Source of the DNA: Canna indica
Taxonomy: Eukaryota > Streptophyta > Magnoliopsida > Zingiberales > Cannaceae
DNA: 64,000 nucleotides
Reading direction: 5' to 3'
Assembly (NCBI GenBank): GCA_034359265.1
Contig: CP136892.1
Coordinates: 82,452,001-82,516,000, forward strand
Notes under the pieces: generated by a model
Databases searched by the model: none
What the model was told of the DNA's origin: nothing
What the model saw: only the letters and a program-made list of their open reading frames with translations
Program-made: the position numbers and the translations under genes
In this document: in pieces, positions 36,669-51,600 of the stretch
Layout of the letters: each line of letters begins with the position of its first letter
Numbering within the stretch: position 1 is the stretch's first letter

Positions 36669-39600
36669 TCAATCCAGTAATTTGAGATTCGATGCATCAT
36701 TTTCGTCTAATAAATCAGCATGAAGTTGACGCTGAGATTTTCGTTCTTCTAGTACTCTTTGTAATGCATAGTGACACCTGCAGAACATGGGAAAAAGATT
36801 AGGATCAAATGACATGTAGACCACATGTCCAAGTTGTAAACTTGCATTTAAAAATAAGTTTGACTAATCAAACCATGCCATTACTACAATTTTGGTCATT
36901 CTTTAGCAAACTAATAGAAATTTGCCAGACTTCTCCAAGTTGATGAACACTTTAATACCAAATTATCAATGGTTCATTAATTGTACACCTAAAATCAAAT
37001 CTAGGAAGAAATTAATGTCATGTCAAAAAGAGAACAAAAAGAACTATGTGCAAATGTGCAATCAATGTGCATGCAAAATATTGAAAATACCGGTGCACAA
37101 ACAACCTGAGGAACCAAAGACTGCAGTGATGGTTTAGGTGCAGTTTCTTAACAAGAAGGTATAAGCCATGAAGTACCAACAATTTGTGGATCAGCTGTGT
37201 GCAACTTTTTCCACTATTTTTCTTTGTTTAAGACAGTGTCTTTAGTTAAATTGAGGACAGATGAGCTAAAATCTCTCTTTCCTTACACTATTAATCATAA
37301 TTTAGCACAACCATTGTTATTGCTAATGACACATCTATTTGTATTCTTTAAACATGTAGATATTAATGCTGTATCCTGTTCATAAAAAAAGGATTAGTTT
37401 CATATTACTTTTGCCCCTCAAGTAAGAAGCAAAGTCCACAGGAATGACACAGACCATTATTATTCGGAACTTTGTCACAGCCAAATGTGTAAAGGTGATT
37501 GCATGTTATTTTGTTCTCTTTGCTTGGTGTTAGAGAGGAGAGAATTGGTGGAAAATCGAAGACTAATGGTAAATAAAGGTAAATGAAGGCCATCTACTGT
37601 GACTCTGTGAGCAAGGCCATCAATTCATCAACAGTCCAGCAACTTCAGCCCTCAATGCCCACGCATGCTTAAAGTCTTTGTATTATATTTTCAATATAAA
37701 TATGATAAAACAGAACGAACAGAGAAAACTTTTCAGTGCAGTTCCAGCTTCATGAGAAAAACCAAAGATTTGAACCAGTACAGAAATCTGGCTCAGAGCC
37801 AAAGATTTCTTTTTCTCTAAGCAGATAATAAAATCATATATGGTATGTTGATTCTGCCTACCAAAGAATAAATAAAGATATGTACCAGTAATGATGTCTA
37901 ACAAATTAGGAAATAAATATCATATACATAGTTGAAGGACCTAAAGTGTAGGTAGTTGGTAGTAGTTACCTCCATGGTAGATGATCAATGAACATATGTG
38001 AGGTAACTTTGATATCTTTGAAGTTCTCCCTCCTTGCTACAAAAGCTCTATAGATATGGTCTCTGTTACTGATATTCCATCTTTTCCAGAAAGGCAGGTT
38101 TCTTATTGGTTCTTGTATTATATGAATAATGCAACCTGGCAAAAACAACTCCGGTGGCTCTACTGATGCTTGGATGGATGATGATTGATTTTCCATAAAT
38201 CGAGATACCTGATCATTTATTAAGCCCTTGGAATCGACAGTCTCATGTAAGTTTTCTCCCCAGACATCAGAGTCTACCAAAACCTCAATCTCCGAAGCAT
38301 CATCACACAAGGAAGTCTCCTCTGGATGAAGTTCTTGATTCATTTGTTCACCCACTACACGTAAGCACCAACACAACCATAACTCAGATGTATACCAGGT
38401 AACAAGACATAATCATCCAGTACAGGAAATGAACACTGGTAAGTTCTAAATAATAGGATAATTAGCCACCTGCAATCATTGGCTCTAACTGCCTCCTCTT
38501 AGCAAGGGGATTTCTTCCTATTGCTGCCAGGGTATTTGGTCTTAATGATGAGGCAGAAACATCATTGATCTTCTTATTCTGGTGGTACTTGCTAATGTGC
38601 AGGATTCTTCGGGCAAGTTTCTGTATCATGGCTAAATTAGCCAGAGAATCATCTGACAGAGCATTCATTGCAGCAGCACGAAGCCTGAAGATGGAGTTAA
38701 CTGAAAGACGTGCAGAAAATTCATCATTGTACACAATGCTGCAAGAATTTGTTTATAATTGTTAAATGGCTGTGTGCAGAAAAAAAACAGATATCAAAAC
38801 AACATCAACCATACTCACGTAGTAACAAAATTTGTGCAAGCTTCAGCTATGACTAAATCCAAACAAGGAAGGCTTCCATAAGCATACACATGTAAGTTTG
38901 GGTATCGTCGGTACAGCTGCAAGAAGAAAAAAGTATAAGTTCATCAAGCAAGGAAAAATTAAAATAGAACAAAAGTGTCAGAAAACATTTCATATAATAG
39001 CCAAAAAATATACTTCCAAGTGATAGAAACAAATATATAAGGGTAAATTGCATGGACAATTTGACACCTTCTTTATGTTCTCTATTTTTGACTGGTGATA
39101 GATTACCCTACATATTATTTCTCACTGGTGTCCCTCAAACCAGTCTTTATTTTCAAGTTGTACTAATTTCAAATGAGAGATGTTGCATTACAAACACAAT
39201 TTTTAAAGGTATACAAATCAAGGTTCAAAGCAAGGTTTAAAATCTCAGTGCCGGTACCGGTACCGGTACCGAACCGACACACAATACGGTTTGGTACAGA
39301 AAAATGATACCGGTACCAGCACCACGCTGCTGCTGCACCAGCAGCATGAGCAGCACCATACTGAGCACCATGTTGCAGTATGGTGCTGCTCCCATATCAG
39401 GCGGTACTACCTAGTATCGGTTAGTGTACCACTTGATAAGGGCGGTACGCCCGGTATTTATTGATACACCGGTACCGGGTGTACCGGATATCAATTTCTT
39501 AAAAAACCGGTACGGGTAGTACGGTACAAGATTTAAAATCTTGGTTCAAAGTACCCACGATAGACGAGTTTTCCAAAATTGTAACCCCCCTATAATTTGG

Positions 39601-42600
39601 GGAAATGGGTGTCATCTTCTAGCACCTATTTTGGGAAACTAGCGCCGATTGGCTGACTACCATCGATTTTCCTCATTAAATCCCACAGCTTTTTTTTCTG
39701 GACTAACCAAAGTTTATAAATAAAATCAAATATGATTTCAGTTGTTAAGTGAGATTTTGGTAGATTAATCCAAATCAAAATTGAATAATATTTTTTTCCT
39801 AATCAATGATTTAATCCCACATCGTAGGTGAAAAAAGTTTGGCACCAGTAGTTAGTGAAAAATAAAATTCACACCAATTTATTCTCTCTAAAGTTCATGC
39901 TCCAATTTATTCGCTCTTAAAGGGTCTAAATTCTAATTTATTCACCTCACCGGCGTCGGTTTTTCAATTAAATATGGTGTCGGCTTTCCATTAAATTATT
40001 GTAGTGGTATGGTATTTAACTACCTTACCAGAAAAAAGAACCAGTTATCTTCGATGTAAATTTTAAAGAGGAGGACCAATACAAATATGTTACATTTGAT
40101 GTTTAAGATTTTTTAAGACATTTTCAATGTTTACTATCTGAACTAGCTGGTATAATGAACAAGGTATCAGGTAATTGTCAGACAAATATTGTAACCCCGT
40201 AGTGCCCAGTACAAGGCCCTACTTTATATCAATGTTCGAAGTATTGGTCTCAAGGAAGAAGAATTTTTTATAAAAAAAGGAAAATCAAACTAGTAGGTAA
40301 AAAACTATGCAAATACAGGATTGAACTACTTAAATTGGTTTACACATTAAAAAAAAATGAGTTAACTGGTACACTGCATGGATTCTGGACAAAACCCATA
40401 TGGCTCCGCCTGTAATGGTCGATATGGACCAAGACTTGAAACACTACTTTAATACTGATACAGATTATATATTGGAATCAAGCTAATTCGGGAATTTTTA
40501 AGTTTAATAGAGATTTAAGTAGAAAATATTTTGAAAAAGAATTAAATGTATTAGTTAGGAACTGGTTTACCTTAAGGCCCTATTGAGGTAGGAGAGAAGT
40601 CCAGAGAAGAGAAGGGAACAGAAAAGAAAGACCCTCTTTTCCTTTTTGGGATAGGAGTGGAAGATTCCCTTGTTTAGATAAATAAATAAATAAATAAGGA
40701 GATAAGGATTAATAGCTTAACTTGAAAAAGGTTGCCTGAGATTTCAGTATGCAAGATATGGTTGAGGACAAACTGATGCAATCATAGTAAGATGCATAGG
40801 ATTTCAATATATAAAAAACTAGTTTGTGGTCCTGCGGTTCTTACAGGACATCATCTAATTTGTATTTTATTTTATTTTAAAATAATAAGATTCCGTTTAT
40901 CCTAATTTATTTAAAATTACAATGTTTTAATTAGCAACTCCTCGAAAATAACATACTAAGTAATGATCATTATGGTGGGAAAATATATAAGGAAAATTTT
41001 CCATGAGAGATTGACACTTGTCCTTTAGTTGACACTAATGATTTCTACTTTGGTATAATAGATAGGTATGGATCCTTCACTATTTCATTGTTGTTTTATT
41101 AGATATTTTTTTTTTTTTACAATGTTATTTCAAGATTTCTCGAAGAGAGGATGGGAAGAAGACCGATAAACGCTCATTCTTTACATCCTTTTTCACAGAA
41201 AACAAATTGTGCATTTACAGTTCGAAAGATATGAGAATTTTGGCAAACCTGCAAGTATTGGTTGCAATAGAAGGATCATGATTTGCTACCTTTTAAAAAA
41301 ATATTATAAAAAGAGGGAAAACAAATGTACCAATAAGTCAAAATTGTAAACAACAATGGCAGTTAAATGATAGAATTAAGTATACGCACTATAAAGCTAT
41401 AAACACTCAACAATTGTACTTACCATCAGTCCTAAAAGTGTTGCAATTGCACCACCTAAAGAATGCCCTACAACACAAACTCTATATCCATGGCATTCAG
41501 ATCCAGGTTTCAACAATGACGACAGATAGCCAGACATTTCAGATGAAGAGACATCTGCAAATACACACACCAAGTGAGGATATGTTACGGGTGGCGTGCC
41601 ATGTGCTGGCAAGACTCAAGAGACTGACACGATTTGTTAAACAGTACAAGGCCAAGCATAGAAAAAGATATGTTACAGTGATGGAATAGGCACAGAGGCT
41701 AAAGCTGATAGTATGGCTGCCAGAACCATATCAAATAGTTTAGGCAAGCATATGCATAAAAACCCAGGACTAGGATGCTACTGTCGTTGCATGATAACAG
41801 ACAAGCACATGAACTTCATGATTTACAAGAACGGTAAGGATGTTCCGAGATTGTATGGCACATGCACACTTCAGTTCATTGCTATAAAGAAACATTTCGT
41901 AGGACTACCAACAATTGCAAATAAATCTCATTGACCGTTGAATTTCAACTTATGGAGTATCTTTGATAGTGTATGAGAGATCAAACTCAATTCTTGACTA
42001 GAGAAGACTGTGAAACACATTCCATTTGAACTAAAGCAACATGATGCCTTTCCTGAAAACTTTGAAATTATAGTGTGTATTGCCAACTTGATGATATTTG
42101 CTCTTTTTTTAGTTTTCCAATAAAACAACTTAGTCACACCTACCTGTCATTTCAAGTTGCAAATACATTTCAAGCGACAGGATTCATTCACCTCCGTCCC
42201 TCCTAAAAGCAAATCCATTGACAAGCACATTTAGATCATAGCAATTTGCATGGTCTAAAGTTCATTACTTTGACTACAATCCCATAGATAAGACTTAACC
42301 AAAGAATTCATTTTTTTCTAAAGATAAAGATAAAGACTAACTCAAAAGAAGCTTCTATGGATTTTTTTGGGGGGTCAAAGATCAGAAATTTCTGTGATTA
42401 CATTCCCCCACAAACCTAAAATGTTTCAAACTGTAAAAAAATTTTGCATGTGCATCAAAGTAGAGTTATAAATGCTGATGGTAGCAGATTGAGTAATTTA
42501 ACAAATAGTTCTGGAAATGAAATCCTAACCTTCTCGATGTGGACCATCGAGCTGCATAAAAAGTTCTCTAGCAGACTCCACAATCCCTGCATGTCCATAA

Positions 42601-45600
42601 TGGAAAGAAGAACGAACTTTTTGTCTCACATCTGAAGGTAAATGTTCACCACTGCATAAATTGAATCATTCAAATTTCAGTTCAATTGATGGAGAATTGA
42701 GAATGATATTCTATAGATCACAAATTCCATACCATTAAGCATTTAAAAATAACTAGCAGAGCCAAACAAGAAACACAACTGTTTCTCCATGAATGTCTTA
42801 TATTTACTGGTGATTCCTATTGTCAGCAACATAAATGATTGTCTGGGACTGGCAGTGATCAAAAATTTAAAATGGTATTGAGGTCGTGAGTTTGGGTCTT
42901 GCCCATGCTACTCCAAAAATAAATGTAAAAATAAAAATAAAAAATCCCCAGTTAAGTACTTAAGTCAAGTCCATTACTTGGGTCGATCATCATGTCAGTG
43001 CAGTAGTGCACTCAAACATCATGTCTGATAAATCTGATCAGGAGAAATAAAAATCTAGTCAAGACCTAATCATGGTGAACTGTCATTTACGTTTAAGAAA
43101 ATCCAAAAATAGAAACAAGAGCACTCAAAGAGTAGCATTTAACTTTTAAACTGTGGGCATCACTTTTGCTTACTGATTTTGGAACTTCTAATATGAGATA
43201 GTCATGCCAGATACAAAAGCCTAAACAGTACACTCATGCAGAGAAAGCGAAAGTCACGGAGAAGAAAATGCTATTACTTTATAAGGCCATCCAACTCTTC
43301 CATATTAAGGTCACACTCCCTGCACAAGCCATCAGTTATAAGGTCTTCAGGTGTCTCAGTTCCACGTACAGCAATTACAATGGTCTTTTGATCATGCAGA
43401 ACCACAACAAAGTAAGCAGCTTCCCGTTTTGTCTAAGACAGTAAGACATCAGAAAAAGAATGAGATAGATGGAATTTGAGATACAAAAAAGCATAACAAA
43501 ATTGTCACAGATATTACACATGTAGTGGCTCGATAAATAACAAAACCAAGAGCTTGCTCATTGAGGAAAATATTAAGTAGACAATTCTTCTTAGGGATGC
43601 ATTTAGATGAAAACATAGTTAACTATTCCGTAGAAGGTCAACCTGGGATACTAAAAACTCTGCTGCTAAAATTATCAGTTTAAATAATATATTTCCAGTA
43701 AAATGCAAAAGATAGATTGTTTTTTGTGCTTTCATGAATCTGAGTATGATAGACGGCCAATTAATCAAGAAAACGGATAGAAACCCATATTACTAGTTTA
43801 GAGGACATACAACAAGACTAAAGAAGAATTCACAATGAGAGTACTGATCATCCTAGTTTACAACTATGGCAATTGATTCCAATTAAATAGGACATGAAGC
43901 AGCACAAAGATACAGATCAACCAAGAGGAGAAGAACCTAAAGTTATATTGGCTTGGCATGACTTTCATAATCTTACTTGACTAACTCGACCCATCCGAAG
44001 AGCTTCAGGTGGTAGATTGACAAATTTGAGGAAGGCAGCTGCATGTCCCCGCCACCAGTTATCACCTTCAAGTGAAGGTCGCCTAGCAAGGAAAAAACTA
44101 AGAAACTATTAATAATTGCAAATCAATATGACCCAAGGAAATTTCTCTAGGCATCTAATAATGCAAACATGGAGTCAAGGCTTCAAATACCGTACCGTAC
44201 CACCTGATACGGGAGGTACGTACCGGTATTTTGAAAACCCGATACTCGGTACACCGGGTACCAAGTGGTACCAGGTGTACCGATATATACCGCCCTTACC
44301 GAGCGGTTTTTTTCATATACCGCCCATACCAAGCGGTATTTGCAAGATACCGGGCGGTACCGCCCGGTATGGGAGTTGTGCCTTGTGCAGCCCTGCTTGC
44401 TTGCTGCAGCAAGCAAAGCTTGCTTGCTGCGCACAAGCAATGTTGCCGGTATCATTTTCGGTACCGAACCATACCGTGAGACTCGTGAGTCGGTACGCTA
44501 CCGGTACCGGTACCGGTACATACTGGTACCGGTCAAACACCGGTACCAAAACTGAGATTTTGAACCTTGCATGGAACAATACTAAACCTTGCATGGAATA
44601 ATACTAATTGTTAAGCTGACAGACTCCCTTAACAAGGCTTAAACAAAAGTCAAAGCAATAAATGCACTTCAAACTTACCAACCATGCAACTAGACTTGGA
44701 AACAGATCACACAGTATGAATTATCAATTATGTAGATAGCACTTCTTAAAAGAAAGTCACCAATACCATAAAAATTTATACTTCTGATTTGGTTGATAGC
44801 AACCTGTGTGGAAAGTTCTAAGTAGAATTTTTTCCCCTTGTTTGGTTGATATAAAATGGAACAGATAGATACTTCCTCAAAAAATTGCACTTCCCAGTTC
44901 CCACATCTTCCCACCCCCTAGGTAAGTTATACTTTTTGTGTTTATTGAGATGTAAAAATACAATAATGCCCGTGGATTTTTTTATTATCACTACTCTTTT
45001 CTAATATAATATGTATTGTAATATAATATAATTTATATTATAATATTATAATTATAATATACTAATACAGTATATTATTATAATATTATAATATATTATT
45101 ATAATATTATAATATATTATAATATTGCAAATAATTATCTATTTATTATAATATTATTAATTATTCAATTACAATATATTAATATGATATTATTATTACA
45201 GTTACAAATAGAGAGCATATTAGTCATTTGATGTGCACGTTTTAGAAAGTACATAATTGAACCAAACAAAATATAGAAAGTTAATTATTTGAAGGAAATT
45301 CATATGGAAATTTAATTCATGGGAAATACAACATCCTATAGGAAGTTACTTCCCGTGTGAACCAAACGAGACGTAAATGTACGTATAGTTCTCAATTAGT
45401 TACGCTAACTAAAGACATAATATACTCTTCTTTGTCAGTATAATGATACAGTGATCCAACTTGTCAAAAAAAAGCACTACAAAGTGGGTGTGATATGCAG
45501 CACATAAGTTTATCCTGCCCATCAGCTTTGTGAGAGGTGAAATCATTCCAAGATTCTATGGGGTGGCTTACCCAGTTAAATAGCTTTATTTTTCATTGCA

Positions 45601-48600
45601 TGTCTACACAAGGAGGCAATTTGCATTACTCTAGAATAAATGAGCATGTGAAGCTATTAAATTTGACTGAGTATCTAGTTTTCACTAAAGGAAAAGGTTC
45701 AGTCTTTATTTTTTATCCCCTAACACCATGGTTTAAAAAATCGGCCGAAACGGTACGGTAAGCCCGGTATTTACCGGTTTTTGGGGTTAGCGGTATTCGA
45801 TATACCCGGTATTTGAAAATACCGGGTATATAGGGTATACCGGGCGGTATATGGCGGTATTTCGCTATATACCGCCCGGTAAGGGCGGTATGATGGTTTG
45901 TTAACGTTGGCAACAGGTGGCCGACAGCCCTATCGGGTTGTCGGCCACATTTGTCACCTTGTACCGCCCGATATCGGGCAGTATTTGATATATACCGCCC
46001 AAACCGGGCGGTATTTAATCATACCGGGCGGTATACCGCCCAGTATGATAAACAGTGACCCCAAACGGCTCTCTAGCCGTTTGGGGCCGGGTTTGGAGTG
46101 TTTTGGGGGCTATATAAAGCTCCCAAAACACTCTTTTCACTCTCACTTACCCATCTATCCATCAATCTCTCTCACACATCTTTTTTTATTAAGTTCTACG
46201 TTGAAATTCTGTCGAAATGGCACCGAAATCTCAAGCCGACCCCGCATGGCAGCACGGTCGTCGGTTGGAGAAGGCTCATCACTGGCAATGCCTCCACTGT
46301 GATATGATTTCACGTGGTGGAGGCATCACTCGATTGAAGCAACACTTGGCCGAAGGATATCCCGACGTCGTCAATTGCTCCAAAGTACCGTCCGAAGTCC
46401 GAAAGATGTTCAAAGCGCAACTCAACAACAAGAAGGAGGAACGTCTTAAGAATGCAGCTCAACAAGCCGAGTTCAACCGACGAGCTACCCAAAATGTCAG
46501 CGGTGACCATTATGAGGCTCGAGGTGGCGATTACGCCGAGGATGCGGAATTTGAAGCCGGCATCCGAGCTTCATTGGAGCATCAGCATTACGAACGAGAA
46601 CGGATGTATTATCCCGGATCTCAATTCGAATATGGCGGCGGCAGTGGCAGCGGTGGCATAAGCAGTGTCGGCTCAACTTCGGCTGCCGGAGCAATGGACC
46701 GAAGCGGTCCAATTCCCTCCGGTCCTCAAATTGGCCGGAGTTCTAGCATGAGAGCACCTCAAACTCAGAGCAGAGGAGGCAGCAGAGGAAGCCTTCGTGG
46801 ATTCTTCTCAAACCTCGGAGCAAGTGGTAGGAAAACTAATGTTAATATTTCTGATCTTGATCGCAGGGCATTTCCTCCTTCATCAGCAAAGCAACAACGC
46901 ATAGACGATATGTACGGCAAGCCGAAGAAGTGGGAGTTGGGGAAAGCCATCTCCAAATGGTTCCACTTCAACCGGATTCCCGCAAATGCAGCCAACAACC
47001 CGTACTACCGAACTATGGTGTCTACCATCCAAAAGGTAGGCCCAGGTATTACCCCTCCAACTCTGTATGAAATTTCAGAACCTTTGCTTGAACATGAGGT
47101 CAAGGAAATAAATGAATGGATCGACGATGTCAAGCGGCAATGGGGGGATTACGGATGCAGTTTGATGCACTTGGGTCTGAGAGCCAACCAGAAGACATGG
47201 TCATTACTCCCTTGGACTCTCAACGAATTCGGCAAGCAAGACGCCGATCGAAATCGGACTCTCCATCTTCCCAATCAAAGGGAAAAAAGAAGGCAACACC
47301 TACAAAGGCAAAAGGCAAAGCCAAAGGTAAACGACCAATTGATCCTTTGAATGCGATTGCAGAAGCAGAAGAGGACGAAGAAGACGAGTGCTCCGTTCAT
47401 AGCAGTAGCAGCACAGAAGACGGAGGAGATGGTGATGATGATGGAGCTGGTGGAGAAGACACCGTCGTGCCATCAACACTGCCACCTGATGATCTATGGA
47501 CAAATGAGCAATACTCCGATCACGCCACCTAAGATGATGACCATGGTGCTAGAATCGGACAAACAACTCACGTGTACAAGAAGAGAGGCCCGCGTCGAGG
47601 AGGTGGACCGACAGCTTTGCAAGATTACCATCACGATATGATGAGTAGTTTGCAAGAGGTTTCTGAATCCACCTACTCTGTATCCAGTACCTACTCAACT
47701 GATGATACAGGGTCTAGTTCTTGGAATCCCAACAAAGAAACGGTAATGTCAATGTGGTATAATGGATACCGAGGCATTATGCCATGGGAAAATTTCCAAA
47801 TATGGGCATTAGAGACCTACGGTATTGACCTTAGTCATGTATGTCCCGAAGGCCAAGATATGTATGGCCCGTATAGGTATGACGGACGTCATTCGTCCGC
47901 ATTTTAAATATTGTATTCATGTAATTGACATTTGAATATTGATTTTAAGCATTTCTTTATCAATTATGTTGTTATTGAAGATTTGGAGCTATTTCTTTAA
48001 AAAAAACGGTATGGTGTTTTCCATACCGAACCGTACCGAGTGTCGGTACGGTACGGTACCAGTTTCGGCTAGGTACCGAAACCGAGATTTTAAACCATGC
48101 CTAACACTCTTTTTCACATGTGAGCGAGTGGGTTGGACCTAACTAGACTAAGCCCAACATGTGGAGTAGCTTAAGTGGGGGTATATTTTATTTTAGTTGC
48201 TAGCATTGACACAATCCAAACACAAGACATTCTGCTTTGATACAAGTTAAATATTATTTGGAGACTATTTTACCCAAAAGATTAAGCTATCAAGAAAGGG
48301 CCAATCTTTATTTTTATTTTTAACTCTTATTATCAGAAGCAACTGCAAGTATGATACTATGATGTGAGCAAAAAGGAACCTGTTACGCGTCCAGGGAGTC
48401 AAAATCCCTTGTCTATAAAGCCATGCACAGGGAAACAACACAGGATTTCTACCAAAATCAAGTAGTGGGCCCTGCATTTAAAATATATATTAGGATACAT
48501 TTTGGGAAAAAACCCAAGTTCTTAAGAATTTTGGTAAAAACCGTGTAAGCAGCTTCAGCAAACTGATGAAAGAATGCTGCCTCTTGAAGAAGTATGTCAG

Positions 48601-51600
48601 GTGCATCCATAATCTTGTCATGAAAGTTTTCAACCTGCTTGTGGCTTTGTAGTAGAGCAAGTCCTGAGGAAGCATACAGGAAAAAAGTAGAAAATGTTTC
48701 AAATATATTTCATTAAGGCCTAGAAGGGTATATCATATCAAAATAAAGCAGTCATCATGATATTGCAAATGAAAAACTGAGAAATGATGATTCTTGTCAA
48801 GTGATTGCTGAATTTGGTGAATATCCAAACACTTTTTTCCAATCCTAACCATTTTCTTCTCTAGTAGTTTCTTAATTTTCTGAAGCATAAGAAAAAAATG
48901 TTGCCTAAATAGGGGCATAAAAAGTTTTCTACTTGGCATGTTCTGTTTCCCAAAATGAAAAATCAAGTAGAATAGTAGGTAACCTGAAAAACAATTCTAC
49001 TGTTAAAGAAATTTGTAAATTGGAGGGACCTTGCTGCATGTTAAGCTACCCTCTACTGTAAAACATCTCCTATTTTAGACCTATCTACTTGAAATGGTCA
49101 TTATCTGGTCGTCGTATACATGTAGTCAAATGTTTGACTAGAGTGTATTACGTTGATCAAATTTAAACCGCTTGTTAAGAAATTAGTGGGCCTAACTCAC
49201 CCCATAAGCTAGCTCATGGGAAGAGAATTGCCCAAACTATTTAAAGACTATTTTGGTCATATTTTAACCAATGTGGGACTTTAACACACACCCCTCACGC
49301 CCAAGATTGGACATCTGGAGCGTGGAGTTTTGCAGGAGGACATTTGCGGGTGGCACAATATCAACCACAGAATTGGCTTTGATACCATGTTAAGAAATTA
49401 GTGGGCCTAACTCACCCCAAAAGCTAGCTCATGGGAAGAGGATTACCCAAACTATTTAAAGACTATCTTGGTCATATTTTAACCAATGTGGGACTTTAAC
49501 ATCGCTCACAATATAAAGATACCATATCACAATCCAATGACAAGATTTTGTTACCTTCAGAAGTAAAAATGGAAGATGTAAAAAAATGAAGATCATTCAT
49601 GGCTCATTTAATACTAGAAAATACTCTTATGAAGAAATTAGACCTGCCAAGAGTTCAAGATGCCCTGTTCCTGATGCGCGATAAGCCACAAGATCACCTA
49701 ACAGCCTTGCAACAGAGTAAACCTCATCTTCTTCCAAAACACTCCTGGATAAACAACAAAAAAAAATTAAACGGAGGGGGGGAGATCATTGTAAATGAGA
49801 TAAATTACTGAAGAATCGTACAAGTACTTAACACGTCCTAGGCAGCACAAAGCTTCCCGAATTCTGTGATCAAATACCTCCCGGTAGTGTGCTTTCCAGG
49901 CAGTATCATGTGTTGAATAAAATGATCTCCATCTCAAAATGTCAGATCCCGTAAAGAACTGTATAATGACTACAAGCCACACCAGCAGAAGGAAGCAAAC
50001 AGCCAAAAAAGAATTCCATGCTTGACTAACTGTACCTGTCCTAGATCATCATTGTGAAATTCAAGTAAAAAAAATAAGTTAGCCATGAAGAGAGAAAGGG
50101 GCATGAAAAAGTTTCTTGTGCAAGGTGCAAATAATACATAGGAGACATTAAGGTAAACAGCCATAAGGTGTCATATTCAAGGAAAAAATGTAAAGCGGCA
50201 GGACAAAGGAACTCCTAGCTATTAGCAAATGAAGAAATAAGGCGATTACTGACAACAAATGGTTAGAAGCAAAGAACATACAGAACACAGAACACCTAAC
50301 ATTTCCCGATTGAGGAGATGGAGAAATAGAATAAAATTAGTTGCTAATATGTAGTTGGTGTGGAAGAGTGAAACAGAGAATCAACAACCTCTAACATGCA
50401 ATTCTTGCAAGAAACCCAGAGGGCCTGTTATGAAACAGTATATTTTGACTTGAGACAGAGGAGGACCAGAAGTTTCTTACATCTTTTCACAAATATAACC
50501 GTTTACTTCAGATGGGAATAGGAGCTTTTGATCCCAAAAGAACATATGAGCCTACCAAAGAGTTTTTGTGGATGTCACTGTAGGCAAGGCAAATAGCATT
50601 CTCATCATCTAGATAACCAACGTATGGAAAGAAGATAAAGAATTTTGATAATTTCTCTGATGTTTTAAGAATCAAATTATTCTGTTTGTTGAGCAAACCT
50701 CTATCTTCCAATCTTTGGTGTATGTTGTATTTATTTTGTGCTCCTAAATTAAGAAGTTATATGATTAGCCTTAAGGCAAGTCAAATAGCACTCTGATCAT
50801 AGAGATAACCAATGTACAGAAAGAAAATAAAGAATTTTGATAAATTCTGACTTATTAAGACCTGTTTTATGAGAAAACCTCCATCTTCCTAGTCTTTTTT
50901 GGTGTATATTCACTATATTGTATTCATTTTGTGCTCCTAAAAGAATAATTTAATAGGATTTGCCTTTACTTACTTGGTTGCTACTTGCTAGTGAAACCTT
51001 GAGAGCATATGCCATCAAAAAAGTATTCTGAATATCCGTGCATATGCCATCAACCCATTGATAAACAAACTTAGAATTGTGTTACTAGCAAGCCACCCTA
51101 ACAATTTGATTGAAGTAAGAAAAACATTTTCGTTAGAAACACTTTCAGGAAAATGATAAGACCATCGTGCAATGAACAAAACTAACTTGATCCAGCCCAA
51201 GCAGATACAAATTCAATCGTATGGTTGGAAATCTGCCCATGCCGAATCAAGTCCCCCCCCCCTCTGTGCTTACAAAATGGGGTGTACACGAAATTGAAAA
51301 TCTTAATGACACCCTACCGGCCCTGCCTAATCCTTTTTCTTATCCCCACCCCAACCCATCCCACTTAACAAGTATCTATATTAATAAAATATTTTTTTGA
51401 ATATAGACTGCATGATGCATATAGAATAAGCAGTGGTTTAACCGAATGATACTTGCATACACTTCTTAAAACCTTCAACTTGTTGGTTACCATCACCCAA
51501 TTTTTTATCTGTCTTATGAAATTGTATCATGCAACAATTTAAAAGTAAAAGATCTCAAATATATTTACAATTAACTATTTGTAAAATTGGAAGGACAAAA

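Noticed and set aside
42860..42960. Box-B-like sequence followed by an A-rich stretch in lipase intron 8
   Set aside because: The match to a tRNA-type internal promoter is poor and no second box, target duplication or second copy is visible.
44116..44601. 161-codon open frame and overlapping frames rich in Tyr-Arg-Thr-Gly
   Set aside because: It is the GGTACC-rich hAT MITE read as protein. The borders coincide with the element and there is no family motif.
45000..45180. Dense TAATAT-rich stretch considered as a replication or matrix-attachment site
   Set aside because: Only base composition supports it. It is more simply the core of an AT-rich MITE or a low-complexity tract.
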